Positions 9,684 through 18,234 of a DNA stretch of 57,626 bases are shown here, piece after piece. The stretch comes from Rothia nasimurium (lineage in GTDB: Bacteria; Actinomycetota; Actinomycetes; Actinomycetales; Micrococcaceae). The notes beneath the pieces were generated by a model, which saw only the letters and a program-made list of their open reading frames with translations, searched no databases and was not told where the DNA came from. The position numbers were made by a program, and so were the translations under genes. The stretch lies in the NCBI RefSeq assembly GCF_004569295.1, contig NZ_SPQC01000014.1, forward strand, positions 1 to 57,626, given 5' to 3'. Positions within the stretch are counted from its first letter, which is position 1, and the number at the start of each line of letters is the position of its first letter.

Positions 9684-9793
9684 GGGGTTTCCCTTCGGTG
9701 GGCTAAACGTTGAGTGTCTGATGGGGGGGCGGACGCCTGTGCTCGGCTCTCTCGGGGCGCGGCAGGCGCGGTGCGGGGTAAGCAGGTGTGGGG

Positions 9794-10621
9794 TTAGGCT
9801 GGCTGGGAGCCCAGCCAGGTTTGCCGGGCCTGGACACCGGCGGCGCGGAAGTCGCGCAGGGTCTCGGTGGGGGTGCCAGATTTTACGAGGGCCTCGCCCA
9901 CCAGCACAGCCTTGGCGCCGTGCGAGGCGTAGTCGGCGACGTCCTCGGGGCTGGCAACGCCGGATTCTGCCACGATGATGGCATCGGCGGGCAGCAGGGG
10001 GGCTAGCTTGCTGAAGTTGGCGTTATCGACCTCTAGGGTCTTGAGGTTGCGCACGTTCACACCCACAATACGGGCGCCCACTGCAACAGCCCGCTCGATT
10101 TCTTCGGGGGTGTGGGTTTCGACCAGGGCATTCATGCCGAGTTCGTGGGTGAGGTCGAGAAAGCGGCGCAGGGTGTCGTCGTCGAGGGCGGCAACGATGA
10201 GCAGAACCAGGTCAGCACCGTGGGCGCGGGCCTCCCAGATTTGGTACTCGTCGACGGTGAAGTCCTTGCGCAGCACTGGGATGCTGACGGCGGCGCGGAC
10301 GGCGTCGAGGTCAGCCAGGGTTCCCTTGAAGCGGCGCTCTTCGGTGAGTACCGAGATAGCGGCTGCTCCCCCGGCCTGGTAAGCGGCGGCCAGTTCCGCG
10401 GGGTCAGGGATGTCGGAGAGGGCGCCCTTAGACGGTGAGGACCGCTTGACCTCTGAAATAATTTCAACACTGCCAGTTTCGGCACCGCGCAGGGCGGCTA
10501 GGGCATCAAGCGCGGGAGCCTGGGCGGCGGCGCGCTGCTTGAGCTCGTCCAGTGGCAGGGCGGCGCGGCGGGTTTCGAGGTCTTCGCGGACGCCTACGAT
10601 GATGTCGTCAAGTACGGTCAT
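9794..10621 (-). CDS. trpC: Indole-3-glycerol phosphate synthase
   Basis: Closes the indole ring in tryptophan synthesis, converting carboxyphenylaminodeoxyribulose phosphate to indole-3-glycerol phosphate. 275 residues, TIM barrel; the signature [10 protein letters not shown] at 57-66 carries the catalytic lysine, and later [10 protein letters not shown] and IVAESGV match the family. Single-function TrpC, not fused to TrpF. trpD and trpF are not in the window. It begins a transcript stretch trpC-trpB-trpA-lgt downstream of a terminator-like hairpin (10747-10780). Confidence 0.95.
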   Translation of the reverse strand: MTVLDDIIVGVREDLETRRAALPLDELKQRAAAQAPALDALAALRGAETGSVEIISEVKRSSPSKGALSDIPDPAELAAAYQAGGAAAISVLTEERRFKGTLADLDAVRAAVSIPVLRKDFTVDEYQIWEARAHGADLVLLIVAALDDDTLRRFLDLTHELGMNALVETHTPEEIERAVAVGARIVGVNVRNLKTLEVDNANFSKLAPLLPADAIIVAESGVASPEDVADYASHGAKAVLVGEALVKSGTPTETLRDFRAAGVQARQTWLGSQPA

Positions 10622-10746
10622 GGTGCCCCTTGGTGCTGGTGCGCGGACGGCGCAGGTTGGGTTGGTGGTGCCCCTCTAGTATCGCTCAGGTGGCTGAACG
10701 TTTGCCAGACGGGTTCACCGGGTGAGAACACATGTGAAGAAAAGGT

Positions 10747-10780
10747 AAGGGGCACCTCGCGCCTGTGCGGGGTGCCCCTT
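10747..10780 (-). terminator. Terminator-like hairpin after the HGCC gene
   Basis: Perfect 10-bp arms AAGGGGCACC (10747-10756) and GGTGCCCCTT (10771-10780), 14-nt loop; on the minus strand ACCTTTTCTTC follows. It would separate the HGCC gene from trpC, or attenuate between them. Confidence 0.65.
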
Positions 10781-10810
10781 CTCTAAACCTCACCCGGGTG
10801 GGTTTGGGTT

Positions 10811-11059
10811 TTAGTGGTGGTACTTGGTGTGCTTGCCGCCCTGGCCGTAGCCAGCTGAGCGCAGCACGATACCGGCAACAACGCCGATGGCGATGATGGC
10901 GACGCCGACAACGAAGATGGGGGTGTTTGAGATGCAGAAGCCGACGGCACCGATGATTGCGCCGACAATCATGATAATGACCATGGCCCATGAGGCGGTG
11001 GTGTTGCCGTGGTTGTTGTAGGGCAGGTCGGGGACCATCTCAACGGTCTGCTGTGCCAT
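10811..11059 (-). CDS. HGCC/HGxxPAAW-type small membrane protein of the trp cluster
   Basis: 82 residues from ATG 11059, which has AAGGAG 7 nt upstream; a longer start at 11116 lacks a ribosome site. Two hydrophobic segments, about 24-43 and 47-66, separated by a short turn, and a glycine/histidine-rich tail ending in KYHH. The motif HGNTTASW just before the first helix matches the HG-x-x-x-A-x-W signature of a small actinobacterial family found between trpE-side genes and trpC. Its biochemical role is unknown. Normally it follows the TIGR02234 membrane protein directly; here the whole hut locus lies between them. Confidence 0.8.
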   Translation of the reverse strand: MAQQTVEMVPDLPYNNHGNTTASWAMVIIMIVGAIIGAVGFCISNTPIFVVGVAIIAIGVVAGIVLRSAGYGQGGKHTKYHH

Positions 11060-11112
11060 GTGAGTCTCCTTGTAGTGTGTGGGCGTGCGTTCGCAGGTGT
11101 ATGGGGTGCCGA

Positions 11113-11180
11113 GCACACGGGTGCTTATCTCTATCTTAGAAGATAGCGGGCTCTTTGGCCCAGTTTAGGCACCCGTGTGC
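11113..11180. terminator. Compound hairpin at the hut/trp junction
   Basis: Outer arms GCACACGGGTGC (11113-11124) and GCACCCGTGTGC (11169-11180) are exact reverse complements. Inside lie two further hairpins, CTATCTT/AAGATAG (11131-11146) and GGGC/GCCC near 11148-11161. Each outer arm is also a short hairpin by itself. It sits between the hutH stop and the HGCC gene, and probably ends hut transcription or insulates the two operons. Confidence 0.6.
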
Positions 11181-11205
11181 CTTTATATTTCCGTAAGACG
11201 GAGAA

Positions 11206-12747
11206 CTAGGCGAGACGGCCGGTGACGCTTTCAGCCGCAGCCAGCAGCTCACCGTTGGCGACCAGTTCCACGGTTTGTTCGATTTCGGGTGAGAGGAAGC
11301 GGTCGGGGCCGGGGCCAGCGACGTCCTTGCGTAGGCGCTCAATCACAGCGGCGGTTGCCGGTGAAGGGGTCTGCGGGGCGCGCAGGTCAATACCGCGGGC
11401 GGCGGTCAGGATTTCGATGGCGAGGACGCGGGTGAGCCCGTCCACCGCCTTGCGCAGCTTGCGGGCAGCCGACCAGCCCATGGAGACGTGGTCCTCCTGC
11501 ATAGCCGAGGAAGGAATGGAGTCTGCCGAGGCGGGCACAGCCAGGCGCTTGAGCTCAGAGACAATCACGGCCTGGGTGTACTGGGCGATCATGTGGCCCG
11601 AGTCCACGCCGGGGTCGTCGGCCAGGAAGGGCGGCAGGCCGCGGTTGCGGGCAACATCGAGGAAGCGGTCGGTGCGGCGCTCCGAGATGGAGGCAGCATC
11701 GGCTACGGCGATAGCCAGGAAGTCCAGCACGTAGGCGACCGGGGCGCCGTGGAAGTTACCGTTGGATTCCACACGGCCGTCGAGGGTCACCACGGGGTTA
11801 TCGACCGCCGAGGCCAGCTCGCGCAGGGCAACAGTGCGGGCGTGCTCGATGGTGTCGCGCACGGCACCGGCGACCTGGGGCGCGCAGCGCAGGGAGTAGG
11901 CGTCCTGCACGTAGGTGGTCACGTTCTCGGCGTGGTGCTGGATAATGCCGGAGCCCTCCAGCACCTTCTTCATGTTGGCAGCCGCTGCCCCCTGGCCGGG
12001 GTGGGGGCGCAGCTGGTGCAGGTCGGGGGCGAAGACGCGGTCGGTCCCGGCAAGACCCTCCACGCTCATGGCCGCAGCGATGTCGGCGAGCTTGACCAGG
12101 GCGTCCAGGTCGGTCAGGGCCATCACCAGCATGCCCAGCATGCCGTCGGTGCCGTTGATGAGGGCCAGGCCCTCCTTCTCTGCCAGTTCAACCGGGGTCA
12201 GCCCGAACTTCTCGAAAGCCTCAGCAGTCTCGTAGAGCTGGCCGTCGGCGTCCCGCACCTGACCTTCACCAATGATGGCCAGGGCGCAGTGCGACAGGGG
12301 CGCCAGGTCGCCGGAGCAGCCCAGCGAACCGTACTCGCGCACCACCGGGGTGAGGCCGGCAGAAAGCATGTCGGCGTAGGCCTGGGCGACGACGGGGCGG
12401 ACGCCGGTGCGACCGGTTGCCAGGGTTGAAAGGCGCAGGAGCATAAGGGCGCGAATCACTTCGGTTTCAACCTCGGGGCCGGAGCCTGCCGCGTGGGAGC
12501 GGATCAGGCCACGTTGCAGTGCCTTGCGCATCTCAAGGGGGATGTGTTTGTTAGCCAGGGCGCCGAAGCCGGTGGAGACGCCGTAGACGGGGGTATCGGA
12601 GTTGGCAAGGTCGCGGATACGCTGGCTAGATTTTTCGATTTCAGCCAGGGCTTCGTCGCTGATGGTGACGGCCGCGCCGTGGCGGGCAACTGCAATCAGG
12701 TCGGCGAAGCTCACGGGCCCGATGCCGACGGTGATGGTGGTGGTCAT
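11206..12747 (-). CDS. hutH: Histidine ammonia-lyase
   Basis: First step of histidine degradation: histidine to urocanate plus ammonia. 513 residues, normal length. The MIO prosthetic group forms from three consecutive residues, seen here as Cys144-Ser145-Gly146 in SLGCSGDLAPLSH; many homologues have Ala-Ser-Gly, and the Cys form is also found in actinobacteria. YGVSTGFG near 55-62 carries the conserved active-site tyrosine. Last gene of hutU-hutI-hutG-hutH, with AAAGGAG upstream of ATG 12747, and followed by the compound hairpin at 11113-11180. Confidence 0.96.
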   Translation of the reverse strand: MTTTITVGIGPVSFADLIAVARHGAAVTISDEALAEIEKSSQRIRDLANSDTPVYGVSTGFGALANKHIPLEMRKALQRGLIRSHAAGSGPEVETEVIRALMLLRLSTLATGRTGVRPVVAQAYADMLSAGLTPVVREYGSLGCSGDLAPLSHCALAIIGEGQVRDADGQLYETAEAFEKFGLTPVELAEKEGLALINGTDGMLGMLVMALTDLDALVKLADIAAAMSVEGLAGTDRVFAPDLHQLRPHPGQGAAAANMKKVLEGSGIIQHHAENVTTYVQDAYSLRCAPQVAGAVRDTIEHARTVALRELASAVDNPVVTLDGRVESNGNFHGAPVAYVLDFLAIAVADAASISERRTDRFLDVARNRGLPPFLADDPGVDSGHMIAQYTQAVIVSELKRLAVPASADSIPSSAMQEDHVSMGWSAARKLRKAVDGLTRVLAIEILTAARGIDLRAPQTPSPATAAVIERLRKDVAGPGPDRFLSPEIEQTVELVANGELLAAAESVTGRLA

Positions 12748-12779
12748 GGTTTTCTCCTTTGAAAGTGTATTGAGGTGCC

Positions 12780-13787
12780 CTACTCCGGCAGAGGCGTATG
12801 CCAGGTCAGGACGGTGTGAATCAGGCGGGCTGCGGTTTTGGCGGTGCGTCCGTCGATGTCGAGGGAGGGGTTGAGTTCGGCCACGTCGAAGGCGGCGAGC
12901 TTACCCGAGGCAGCAACCCTACCCATGATGCGGTTGATGATGGCAGGGTCTACGCCCAGCGCGGCAGGGGCGCTGACGCCGGGGGCAACGGCCGCCGGCA
13001 GGACGTCCAGATCCAGGGTCAGGTAGATCAGGTCGACGTTTGCGGTGAAGACCTCAACGAACTTGTCGATGGCTTGTAGGTTGCCCCAGTGGGTTTCTTC
13101 ATCGAGCAGGTAGTGCACGCGGGCGCGGTCTGCGGCGTCGAAGAGTACCTGGGTGTTGGCTGCCTCAGAGATGCCCACGACCGCGTAGGTCAGTTCGGTG
13201 CCTGCCCATTCTTCGTCGGCGAGCGCCTGGCTGAAGGGGGTTCCACTGGTGGGTTCGTCCGCTTCGCGCAGGTCGAAGTGGGCGTCGAGGTTGAGGATGC
13301 CGATGCGCGCGGCTCTGCCCTGCCCCCGGTGATTTTTTCTGCGGGCGGACGCCGCCAGCCCCTTGTAGGTGCCGTAGGCGACTTCGTGCCCGCCGCCGAG
13401 TACCACGGGCAGGGAGCCTTCGTCGATGGTGGCGGTGACGGCTTCTGATAGCCTGCGGTGGCCACCGACGAGGTCGCGGTTGGTGACGACGACATCACCG
13501 GCGTCCCCCAGGACGAGGTCGGTGCGGCGCTTGCCAGACGCGCTCTGGGCCAGGGCCAGGGTGCCCAGGGCAGAGCGCAGGACGGTGGGCCCTTCGGCGG
13601 CGCCGGTGCGCCCCTGGTTGCGGCGCACTCCCTCGTCGGAGGCAAAGCCGATGAAGAGGGCGTCCGGCTTCTGGGTGAGCTGGGCGAGCGGCTGCACGGC
13701 CTGGAAGAGCCTGCGGTGTTCGGCTCCGGCCCCGTCGTCGCGTCCGCTCCATGCCAGGGCTGGCCGGTCGGTTATTGCCTGGATCAC
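12780..13787 (-). CDS. hutG: Formimidoylglutamase (arginase/ureohydrolase fold)
   Basis: Hydrolyses N-formimidoyl-glutamate to glutamate and formamide, the last hut step. 335 residues from GTG 13787; the GTG overlaps the hutI stop by one base (TAGTG) and GAGGAGG precedes it. Binuclear manganese ligands of the ureohydrolase family are visible: His134 in GGGHE, Asp168-x-His170-x-Asp172 in LDAHFD, and the later DLDV and FDVAELNP motifs. Family members also include arginase and agmatinase; position in the operon supports the formimidoylglutamase role. No hutF is present, so the four-enzyme route is inferred. Confidence 0.9.
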   Translation of the reverse strand: MIQAITDRPALAWSGRDDGAGAEHRRLFQAVQPLAQLTQKPDALFIGFASDEGVRRNQGRTGAAEGPTVLRSALGTLALAQSASGKRRTDLVLGDAGDVVVTNRDLVGGHRRLSEAVTATIDEGSLPVVLGGGHEVAYGTYKGLAASARRKNHRGQGRAARIGILNLDAHFDLREADEPTSGTPFSQALADEEWAGTELTYAVVGISEAANTQVLFDAADRARVHYLLDEETHWGNLQAIDKFVEVFTANVDLIYLTLDLDVLPAAVAPGVSAPAALGVDPAIINRIMGRVAASGKLAAFDVAELNPSLDIDGRTAKTAARLIHTVLTWHTPLPE

Positions 13788-14977
13788 TAGTTTTCCTCCT
13801 CGTACAGGGGTACGACGGTCTGCCCGTCCTTCCAGACACCTGCGACCAGGGGCACGCCGGGGCGGTAAGCCAGGTGCAGGTGGTTGGGGGCATCCAGGGC
13901 GAGGACGTCGGCGCGGGCTCCCACGGTGATGGCACCGATGTCGGTGCGCCCCAGGGCTGCCGCTCCCCCGGCGGTTGCCGCCCAGACGGCTTCATCGGGG
14001 CTCATGTGCAGATCCCGCACGGCCAGGGCGATGCAGAAGGGGATGGAGGTGGTGAAGGAGGTACCGGGATTGCAGTCTGCCCCCAGCGCCACCGTTGCCC
14101 CGGCATCCAGCAGGCGGCGGGCGTCGGGGTAGGCGCCCCGGGTTGAAAAATCTGCCCCGGGCAGCACGGTAGCCACCGTGGAGCTGTTAGCTAGGGCGTC
14201 GACGTCCGCGTCCGTCAGGTAGACCACGTGGTCCACGCTGGCAGCGCCCAGCTCAACCGCCAGCTGCACACCGGCCCCGTAGGTCAGCTGATTCCCGTGC
14301 ACGCGCACCTTCAAACCGGCAGCGATACCGGCCTGCAAAACGGCCCGGGATTCGTCCTCGCTAAAGGCACCGCGCTCGCAGAATACGTCAATCCATGAGG
14401 CGTAGGGGGCGCACTCCGGGATCATGGTGTCAACCACCATCTGCACGTACTCATCGTGCTTATCCCGGTACTCCGGCGGAGCCACATGGGCAGCCAGCAG
14501 GGTGACCTCGTCGGTGCAGGCCGCAGCGACCTGCACCGATTTCAGTTCAGATTCAGCCGACTGGCCATAGCCGGTCTTCACCTCAATCGTGGTCGCCCCG
14601 GCCCGGGCGTACTCCTGCATGAGCGAGCGGGTGGTGAGTTCCAGCTCAGCTGCACTTGCGGCCCGGGTAGCCTCGATGGTGGTGCGGATGCCACCAGCTT
14701 CGTACGGTTTGCCCTCCATACGGGCGGCAAACTCGTGCGAGCGGTCCCCGGCAAAAACCAGGTGGGAGTGGGACTCCACGAAGCCCGGCAGCACGGCGCG
14801 CCCGCCCAGGTCTAGGCAGCGGTCGGACGCCGGTGCCTGGCTGGCTGCGCCAACCCAGGTGATTCGGCCCTGCTCCACCACGAAGGCGGCGTTTTCGAGT
14901 ACGCCGAGGGGCCCGCGGTCCAGGGTGGGGTCGTTGGTGACCAGTGACCCGATGTTGATAAAGAGACGGCTGGTCAT
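13787..14977 (-). CDS. hutI: Imidazolonepropionase
   Basis: Third hut step, opening the imidazolone ring to formimidoylglutamate. 396-residue metallo-amidohydrolase; HSHLVFAGDR near residues 70-80 and the EVKTGYG, VRVHGNQ, SVDHVVYL and GADCNPGT segments match the family, with metal ligands in the first, third and last of these. Start ATG at 14977 lies two bases after the hutU stop; ends one base into hutG. Tight spacing indicates one mRNA. Confidence 0.95.
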   Translation of the reverse strand: MTSRLFINIGSLVTNDPTLDRGPLGVLENAAFVVEQGRITWVGAASQAPASDRCLDLGGRAVLPGFVESHSHLVFAGDRSHEFAARMEGKPYEAGGIRTTIEATRAASAAELELTTRSLMQEYARAGATTIEVKTGYGQSAESELKSVQVAAACTDEVTLLAAHVAPPEYRDKHDEYVQMVVDTMIPECAPYASWIDVFCERGAFSEDESRAVLQAGIAAGLKVRVHGNQLTYGAGVQLAVELGAASVDHVVYLTDADVDALANSSTVATVLPGADFSTRGAYPDARRLLDAGATVALGADCNPGTSFTTSIPFCIALAVRDLHMSPDEAVWAATAGGAAALGRTDIGAITVGARADVLALDAPNHLHLAYRPGVPLVAGVWKDGQTVVPLYEEEN

Positions 14978-14979
14978 GG

Positions 14980-16644
14980 CTAGCGGTTTTCCTGCATGGG
15001 AATACGAACCCCACGCTCAGCCGCAACCTGCTGGGCATACTCGTAGCCGGCGTCCGCGTGGCGAATCACGCCCATGCCGGGGTCGTTGGTCAGTACCCGC
15101 TCCAGCTTGGCAGCGGCCAGCTCAGAACCGTCAGCGATGCAGACCTGGCCCGCATGGATGGAGCGGCCCATGCCCACGCCGCCACCGTGGTGGATGGATA
15201 CCCAGGACGCACCCGATGAGGTGTTCACCAGGGCGTTGAGCAGGGGCCAGTCGGCAACGGCGTCGGTGCCGTCCTTCATTCCCTCGGTCTCACGATAGGG
15301 GGATGCTACCGAACCGGAATCCAGGTGGTCACGGCCAATGGCGATGGGGGCAGAGAGCTCGCCGCTAGCCACCATCTCGTTGAACTTGAGACCTGCCTTA
15401 TGGCGCTCGCCGTAGCCCAGCCAGCAGATACGGGCGGGCAGGCCCTCGTAGGCGACCTTCTCACCGGCCATGGTGATCCAGCGCTTGAGGTGCTCGTTCT
15501 CGGGGAAGAGTTCGAGAATGGCCTGATCGGTCTTCTTGATGTCTTTGGGGTCGCCGGAGAGGGCGCACCAGCGGAAGGGGCCCAGGCCCTCTTCGAAGAG
15601 GGGGCGGATGTAGGCGGGTACGAAGCCGGGGAAGTCAAAGGCGCGCTGGTAGCCTGCCTTGCGGGCCTCATCGCGGATGGAGTTGCCGTAGTCGAAGACC
15701 TCGGCACCGGCGTCCATAAAGCCAACCATTGCCTCAACGTGGGCTGCCATGGCCTCGCGGGAGCGCTTGGTGAAGAGTTCGGGGTCGCGGGCAGCTTCTG
15801 CCTTCCAGTCCTCGAAGGTGACCTTGGTGGGCAGGTAGCTGAGCGGGTCGTGGGCGCTGGTCTGGTCGGTAACGATGTCGATGGGGGCCTTGCGGCGCAG
15901 CAGCTCGGGGAAGATCTCGGCGGCGTTGCCGACGACGCCGATGGACAGGGGCTTCTTGGCGTCGCGGGCCTCGATGGCGAGCTCTAGGGCGTGGTCGAGG
16001 TCGCGGGCCTTGACGTCCAGGTACTTGTGGTCGATGCGGCGGTCAACGCGGGACTCGTCAACGTCCACGCAGATAGCCACGCCCTCGTTCATGGTCACAG
16101 CCAGGGGCTGGGCACCGCCCATACCGCCAAGGCCAGCGGTGAGGGTGATAGTTCCGGCCAGAGTGCCGTTGAATCGCTTGCGGGCTACCGCACCGAAAGT
16201 CTCGTAAGTGCCCTGCAGAATACCCTGGGTGCCAATGTAAATCCAGGAGCCTGCGGTCATCTGACCGTACATCATCAGGCCTTCGGCTTCGAGCTTGCGG
16301 AAGTGCTCCCAGTTGGCCCAGTCGCCGACCAGGTTGGAGTTGGCCAGTAGCACGCGCGGAGCCCATTCGTTGGTGCGGAAGACGCCCACGGGCTTGCCGG
16401 ACTGCACCAGCATGGTCTCATCGCTCTTGAGGGTCTTGAGGGTGGCGACGATAGCGTCAAAGGCCTCCCAGGAGCGGGCTGCGCGGCCGGTGCCGCCGTA
16501 GACCACCAGGTTATCGGGGTGCTCGGCTACCTCGGGGTCAAGGTTGTTCATGAGCATGCGCAGGGCGCCTTCCTGCTGCCAGCCAAGGGTGTTGAGTTCG
16601 GAGCCGCGAGGGGCGCGGACGGGGCGGGGGCCGCTGGTGGTCAT
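14980..16644 (-). CDS. hutU: Urocanate hydratase
   Basis: Second hut step: urocanate to imidazolone propionate, using tightly bound NAD as electrophile. 554 residues from ATG 16644, which has AAAGGAG 6 nt upstream; a start six codons earlier at 16662 would overlap that site. Conserved segments include [11 protein letters not shown], the NAD-binding [26 protein letters not shown] with the active-site region, and [11 protein letters not shown] near the end. First gene of the hut operon, reading away from hutC. It probably has a leader of about 100 nt, with the HutC operator in its promoter. Confidence 0.96.
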   Translation of the reverse strand: MTTSGPRPVRAPRGSELNTLGWQQEGALRMLMNNLDPEVAEHPDNLVVYGGTGRAARSWEAFDAIVATLKTLKSDETMLVQSGKPVGVFRTNEWAPRVLLANSNLVGDWANWEHFRKLEAEGLMMYGQMTAGSWIYIGTQGILQGTYETFGAVARKRFNGTLAGTITLTAGLGGMGGAQPLAVTMNEGVAICVDVDESRVDRRIDHKYLDVKARDLDHALELAIEARDAKKPLSIGVVGNAAEIFPELLRRKAPIDIVTDQTSAHDPLSYLPTKVTFEDWKAEAARDPELFTKRSREAMAAHVEAMVGFMDAGAEVFDYGNSIRDEARKAGYQRAFDFPGFVPAYIRPLFEEGLGPFRWCALSGDPKDIKKTDQAILELFPENEHLKRWITMAGEKVAYEGLPARICWLGYGERHKAGLKFNEMVASGELSAPIAIGRDHLDSGSVASPYRETEGMKDGTDAVADWPLLNALVNTSSGASWVSIHHGGGVGMGRSIHAGQVCIADGSELAAAKLERVLTNDPGMGVIRHADAGYEYAQQVAAERGVRIPMQENR

Positions 16645-16698
16645 GTCTACTCCTTTGTACATGATGGTCTGCTTTGCCCAGCTTCTGGTTCTTTACTT

Positions 16699-16726
16699 TT
16701 GCCTGACCGCGCCGGGGCGGTACAGT
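16699..16726 (+). promoter_or_regulatory. Predicted hutC promoter
   Basis: TTGCCT (16699-16704) and TACAGT (16721-16726) with a 16-bp spacer, plus strand, upstream of hutC. The operator at 16759-16770 lies downstream of it, fitting autorepression. Confidence 0.45.
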
Positions 16727-16758
16727 GGAAAGATGAAGAGGGTCACACACCTATCTTC

Positions 16759-16770
16759 TTGTATATACAA
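16759..16770. promoter_or_regulatory. HutC operator
   Basis: Perfect 12-bp palindrome TTGTATATACAA between divergent hutC and hutU. It matches the TGTATATACA-like sites known for HutC of the GntR/HutC family. On the minus strand TTGACA (16781-16776) starts 5 bp beyond it, so the operator lies between a candidate -35 and -10 of hutU. Repression relieved by urocanate is the known family behaviour and is inferred here. Confidence 0.75.
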
Positions 16771-16791
16771 CTGGTTGTCAAGGGAGTAGGC

Positions 16792-17538
16792 GTGGAAAAA
16801 ATCACCGACTTGTCCCAGCAGTTCGCTGACTACAAGGCCACAAAAACCCCCGCCTACCAGCTGCTCAAAACCATCATCACCGAGCAAGTCAACAGCGGCC
16901 ACTGGGCAGCGGGCGAAAGCATCCCCTCAGAAAACGAGCTCGCTAGCGCCCTGGGCCTCTCCCGTATGACCGTCAACCGAGCTATCCGCGAGATGACGCT
17001 TGAGGGCCTGCTCGTGCGCACCCGCGGGGTCGGCACCTTTGTAGCCGAGAACAAGAACCCCTCTGCCCTGCTTGAGGTACGCAACATTGCCGATGAAATC
17101 ACCGAACGCGGCCACGCCCACAGCAGTAAGGTACTCGCTCTCGAAGAGATACCGGCAGCCCAGGCCCAGCGCCGCCTAGCCCCCGAACTGGGTGAGAGGG
17201 TCTTTCACAGCGTACTGGTCCACTACGACGATGGGATGCCCATCCAGCGCGAAGAACGCTACGTCAACGCCGTAGCCATACCCGACTACCTAGAGCAGGA
17301 CTTCACCAGCTTCACCCCCAACTTTTACCTAGGGCAGTGCTCCCCTATTACCCGGGGCACGCACACCGTCGAAGCGGTGCTACCCACCAGCTCACAAGCG
17401 TCCGACCTGCAGATTAACCCCACCGAGCCCTGCCTGCGCCTACTGCGCAGCACCTGGTCAGGCGATGAGCTTATCAGCCAGGTGGTACTGCTACACCCAG
17501 GCTCCCGCAGCCGCCTAGAGGGGTCCTTCGGCCTGTAA
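16792..17538 (+). CDS. hutC: Histidine utilisation repressor, GntR/HutC family
   Basis: 248-residue transcription factor. Winged helix-turn-helix at about 20-87 with the GntR features IPSENELASALGLSRMTVNRAI and GVGTFV; the C-terminal UTRA ligand domain runs from about 105 to 240. In characterised systems HutC represses hut genes and urocanate is the inducer. I place the start at GTG 16792, which has AGGGAG 5 nt upstream; the longer frame back to 16519 runs through hutU. It diverges from hutU with the palindrome TTGTATATACAA 21 bp before its start, so it probably represses both directions. Confidence 0.9.
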   Translation: MEKITDLSQQFADYKATKTPAYQLLKTIITEQVNSGHWAAGESIPSENELASALGLSRMTVNRAIREMTLEGLLVRTRGVGTFVAENKNPSALLEVRNIADEITERGHAHSSKVLALEEIPAAQAQRRLAPELGERVFHSVLVHYDDGMPIQREERYVNAVAIPDYLEQDFTSFTPNFYLGQCSPITRGTHTVEAVLPTSSQASDLQINPTEPCLRLLRSTWSGDELISQVVLLHPGSRSRLEGSFGL

Positions 17539-17556
17539 ACCCCTCTAGATACAGCA

Positions 17557-17593
17557 AAGCCGCAGCCCGCTATCGCAACGGGTCTGCGGCTTT
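17557..17593. terminator. Bidirectional terminator between hutC and the trp membrane gene
   Basis: 14-bp arms AAAGCCGCAGCCCG and CGGGTCTGCGGCTTT pair with one irregular position around a short loop, placed between converging genes. A or T runs at both ends suit termination on both strands. Confidence 0.75.
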
Positions 17594-17610
17594 AAACGTT
17601 CTGCCCCCTC

Positions 17611-18234
17611 CTACAGGGTGGGGTCCTTGCCCTCGCTCAAGGAATCCCAGGCATCAATCTCGTCCGTTTCTTCGGCAGAAGCCACACGGGCTGCCCGAGC
17701 AGCTGACCGGTCGTACTTACGCCCGGTCTTCCAGTGGGAGGTAGCGACAAAGGCCCACACACCGGCCAGGGCAACCAGCACACCACACACGGTCGCCAGC
17801 AGGGGCATGACGGTCACAGCGTAGGAGTTAGCCGGGGCGTTAGTACCGGTCATCGCACTGACCTGGGCCATAGACGCAGCCTGCGGGTCGGCGTTCACAC
17901 CAAAGGCAGCTACCGCCAGGCCCAGCCCCACACCCACCAGCAAGAGAGCCAGCACCTTCCGGAGCTTAGACCCGGCAATCCGCAGGGCAACCGACGCCAC
18001 CAGGGCAACCAGGGCTAGGGCAGAGACGGTGGAACCGGCGTCCGCCCCCGAAATGTCCAGGGTGGAGGTCGAAACGACCGTGCTGACCTCGGCGCGAATC
18101 CAGGTCGGCAAAGTGGTGAGGAAGGCGGCAGCAGAAACCGCCATGGCCCCCAGCATCACGCGGGCAGGTTTAGCCCAGCCCGGCACCGGGCGCGCGGTAG
18201 CAACCTCAGCAGGCTGGGCCTGTGACTCGCTCAT
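17611..18234 (-). CDS. Trp biosynthesis-associated membrane protein (TIGR02234 family)
   Basis: 207 residues with four hydrophobic segments (about 26-44, 66-84, 88-112 and 143-165) and a polar C-terminal tail ending with the family-typical DAWDSLSEGKDPTL. Conserved in actinobacterial trp operons directly after trpE; biochemical role unknown. Its ATG follows the trpE stop without a gap. In related genomes the HGCC gene comes next; here the hut locus intervenes and a terminator ends this transcript. Confidence 0.85.
   Translation of the reverse strand: MSESQAQPAEVATARPVPGWAKPARVMLGAMAVSAAAFLTTLPTWIRAEVSTVVSTSTLDISGADAGSTVSALALVALVASVALRIAGSKLRKVLALLLVGVGLGLAVAAFGVNADPQAASMAQVSAMTGTNAPANSYAVTVMPLLATVCGVLVALAGVWAFVATSHWKTGRKYDRSAARAARVASAEETDEIDAWDSLSEGKDPTL

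Noticed and set aside
11488-12429. 313-codon plus-strand ORF over hutH
   Set aside because: Antisense shadow produced by high GC; the minus frame is a full histidine ammonia-lyase.
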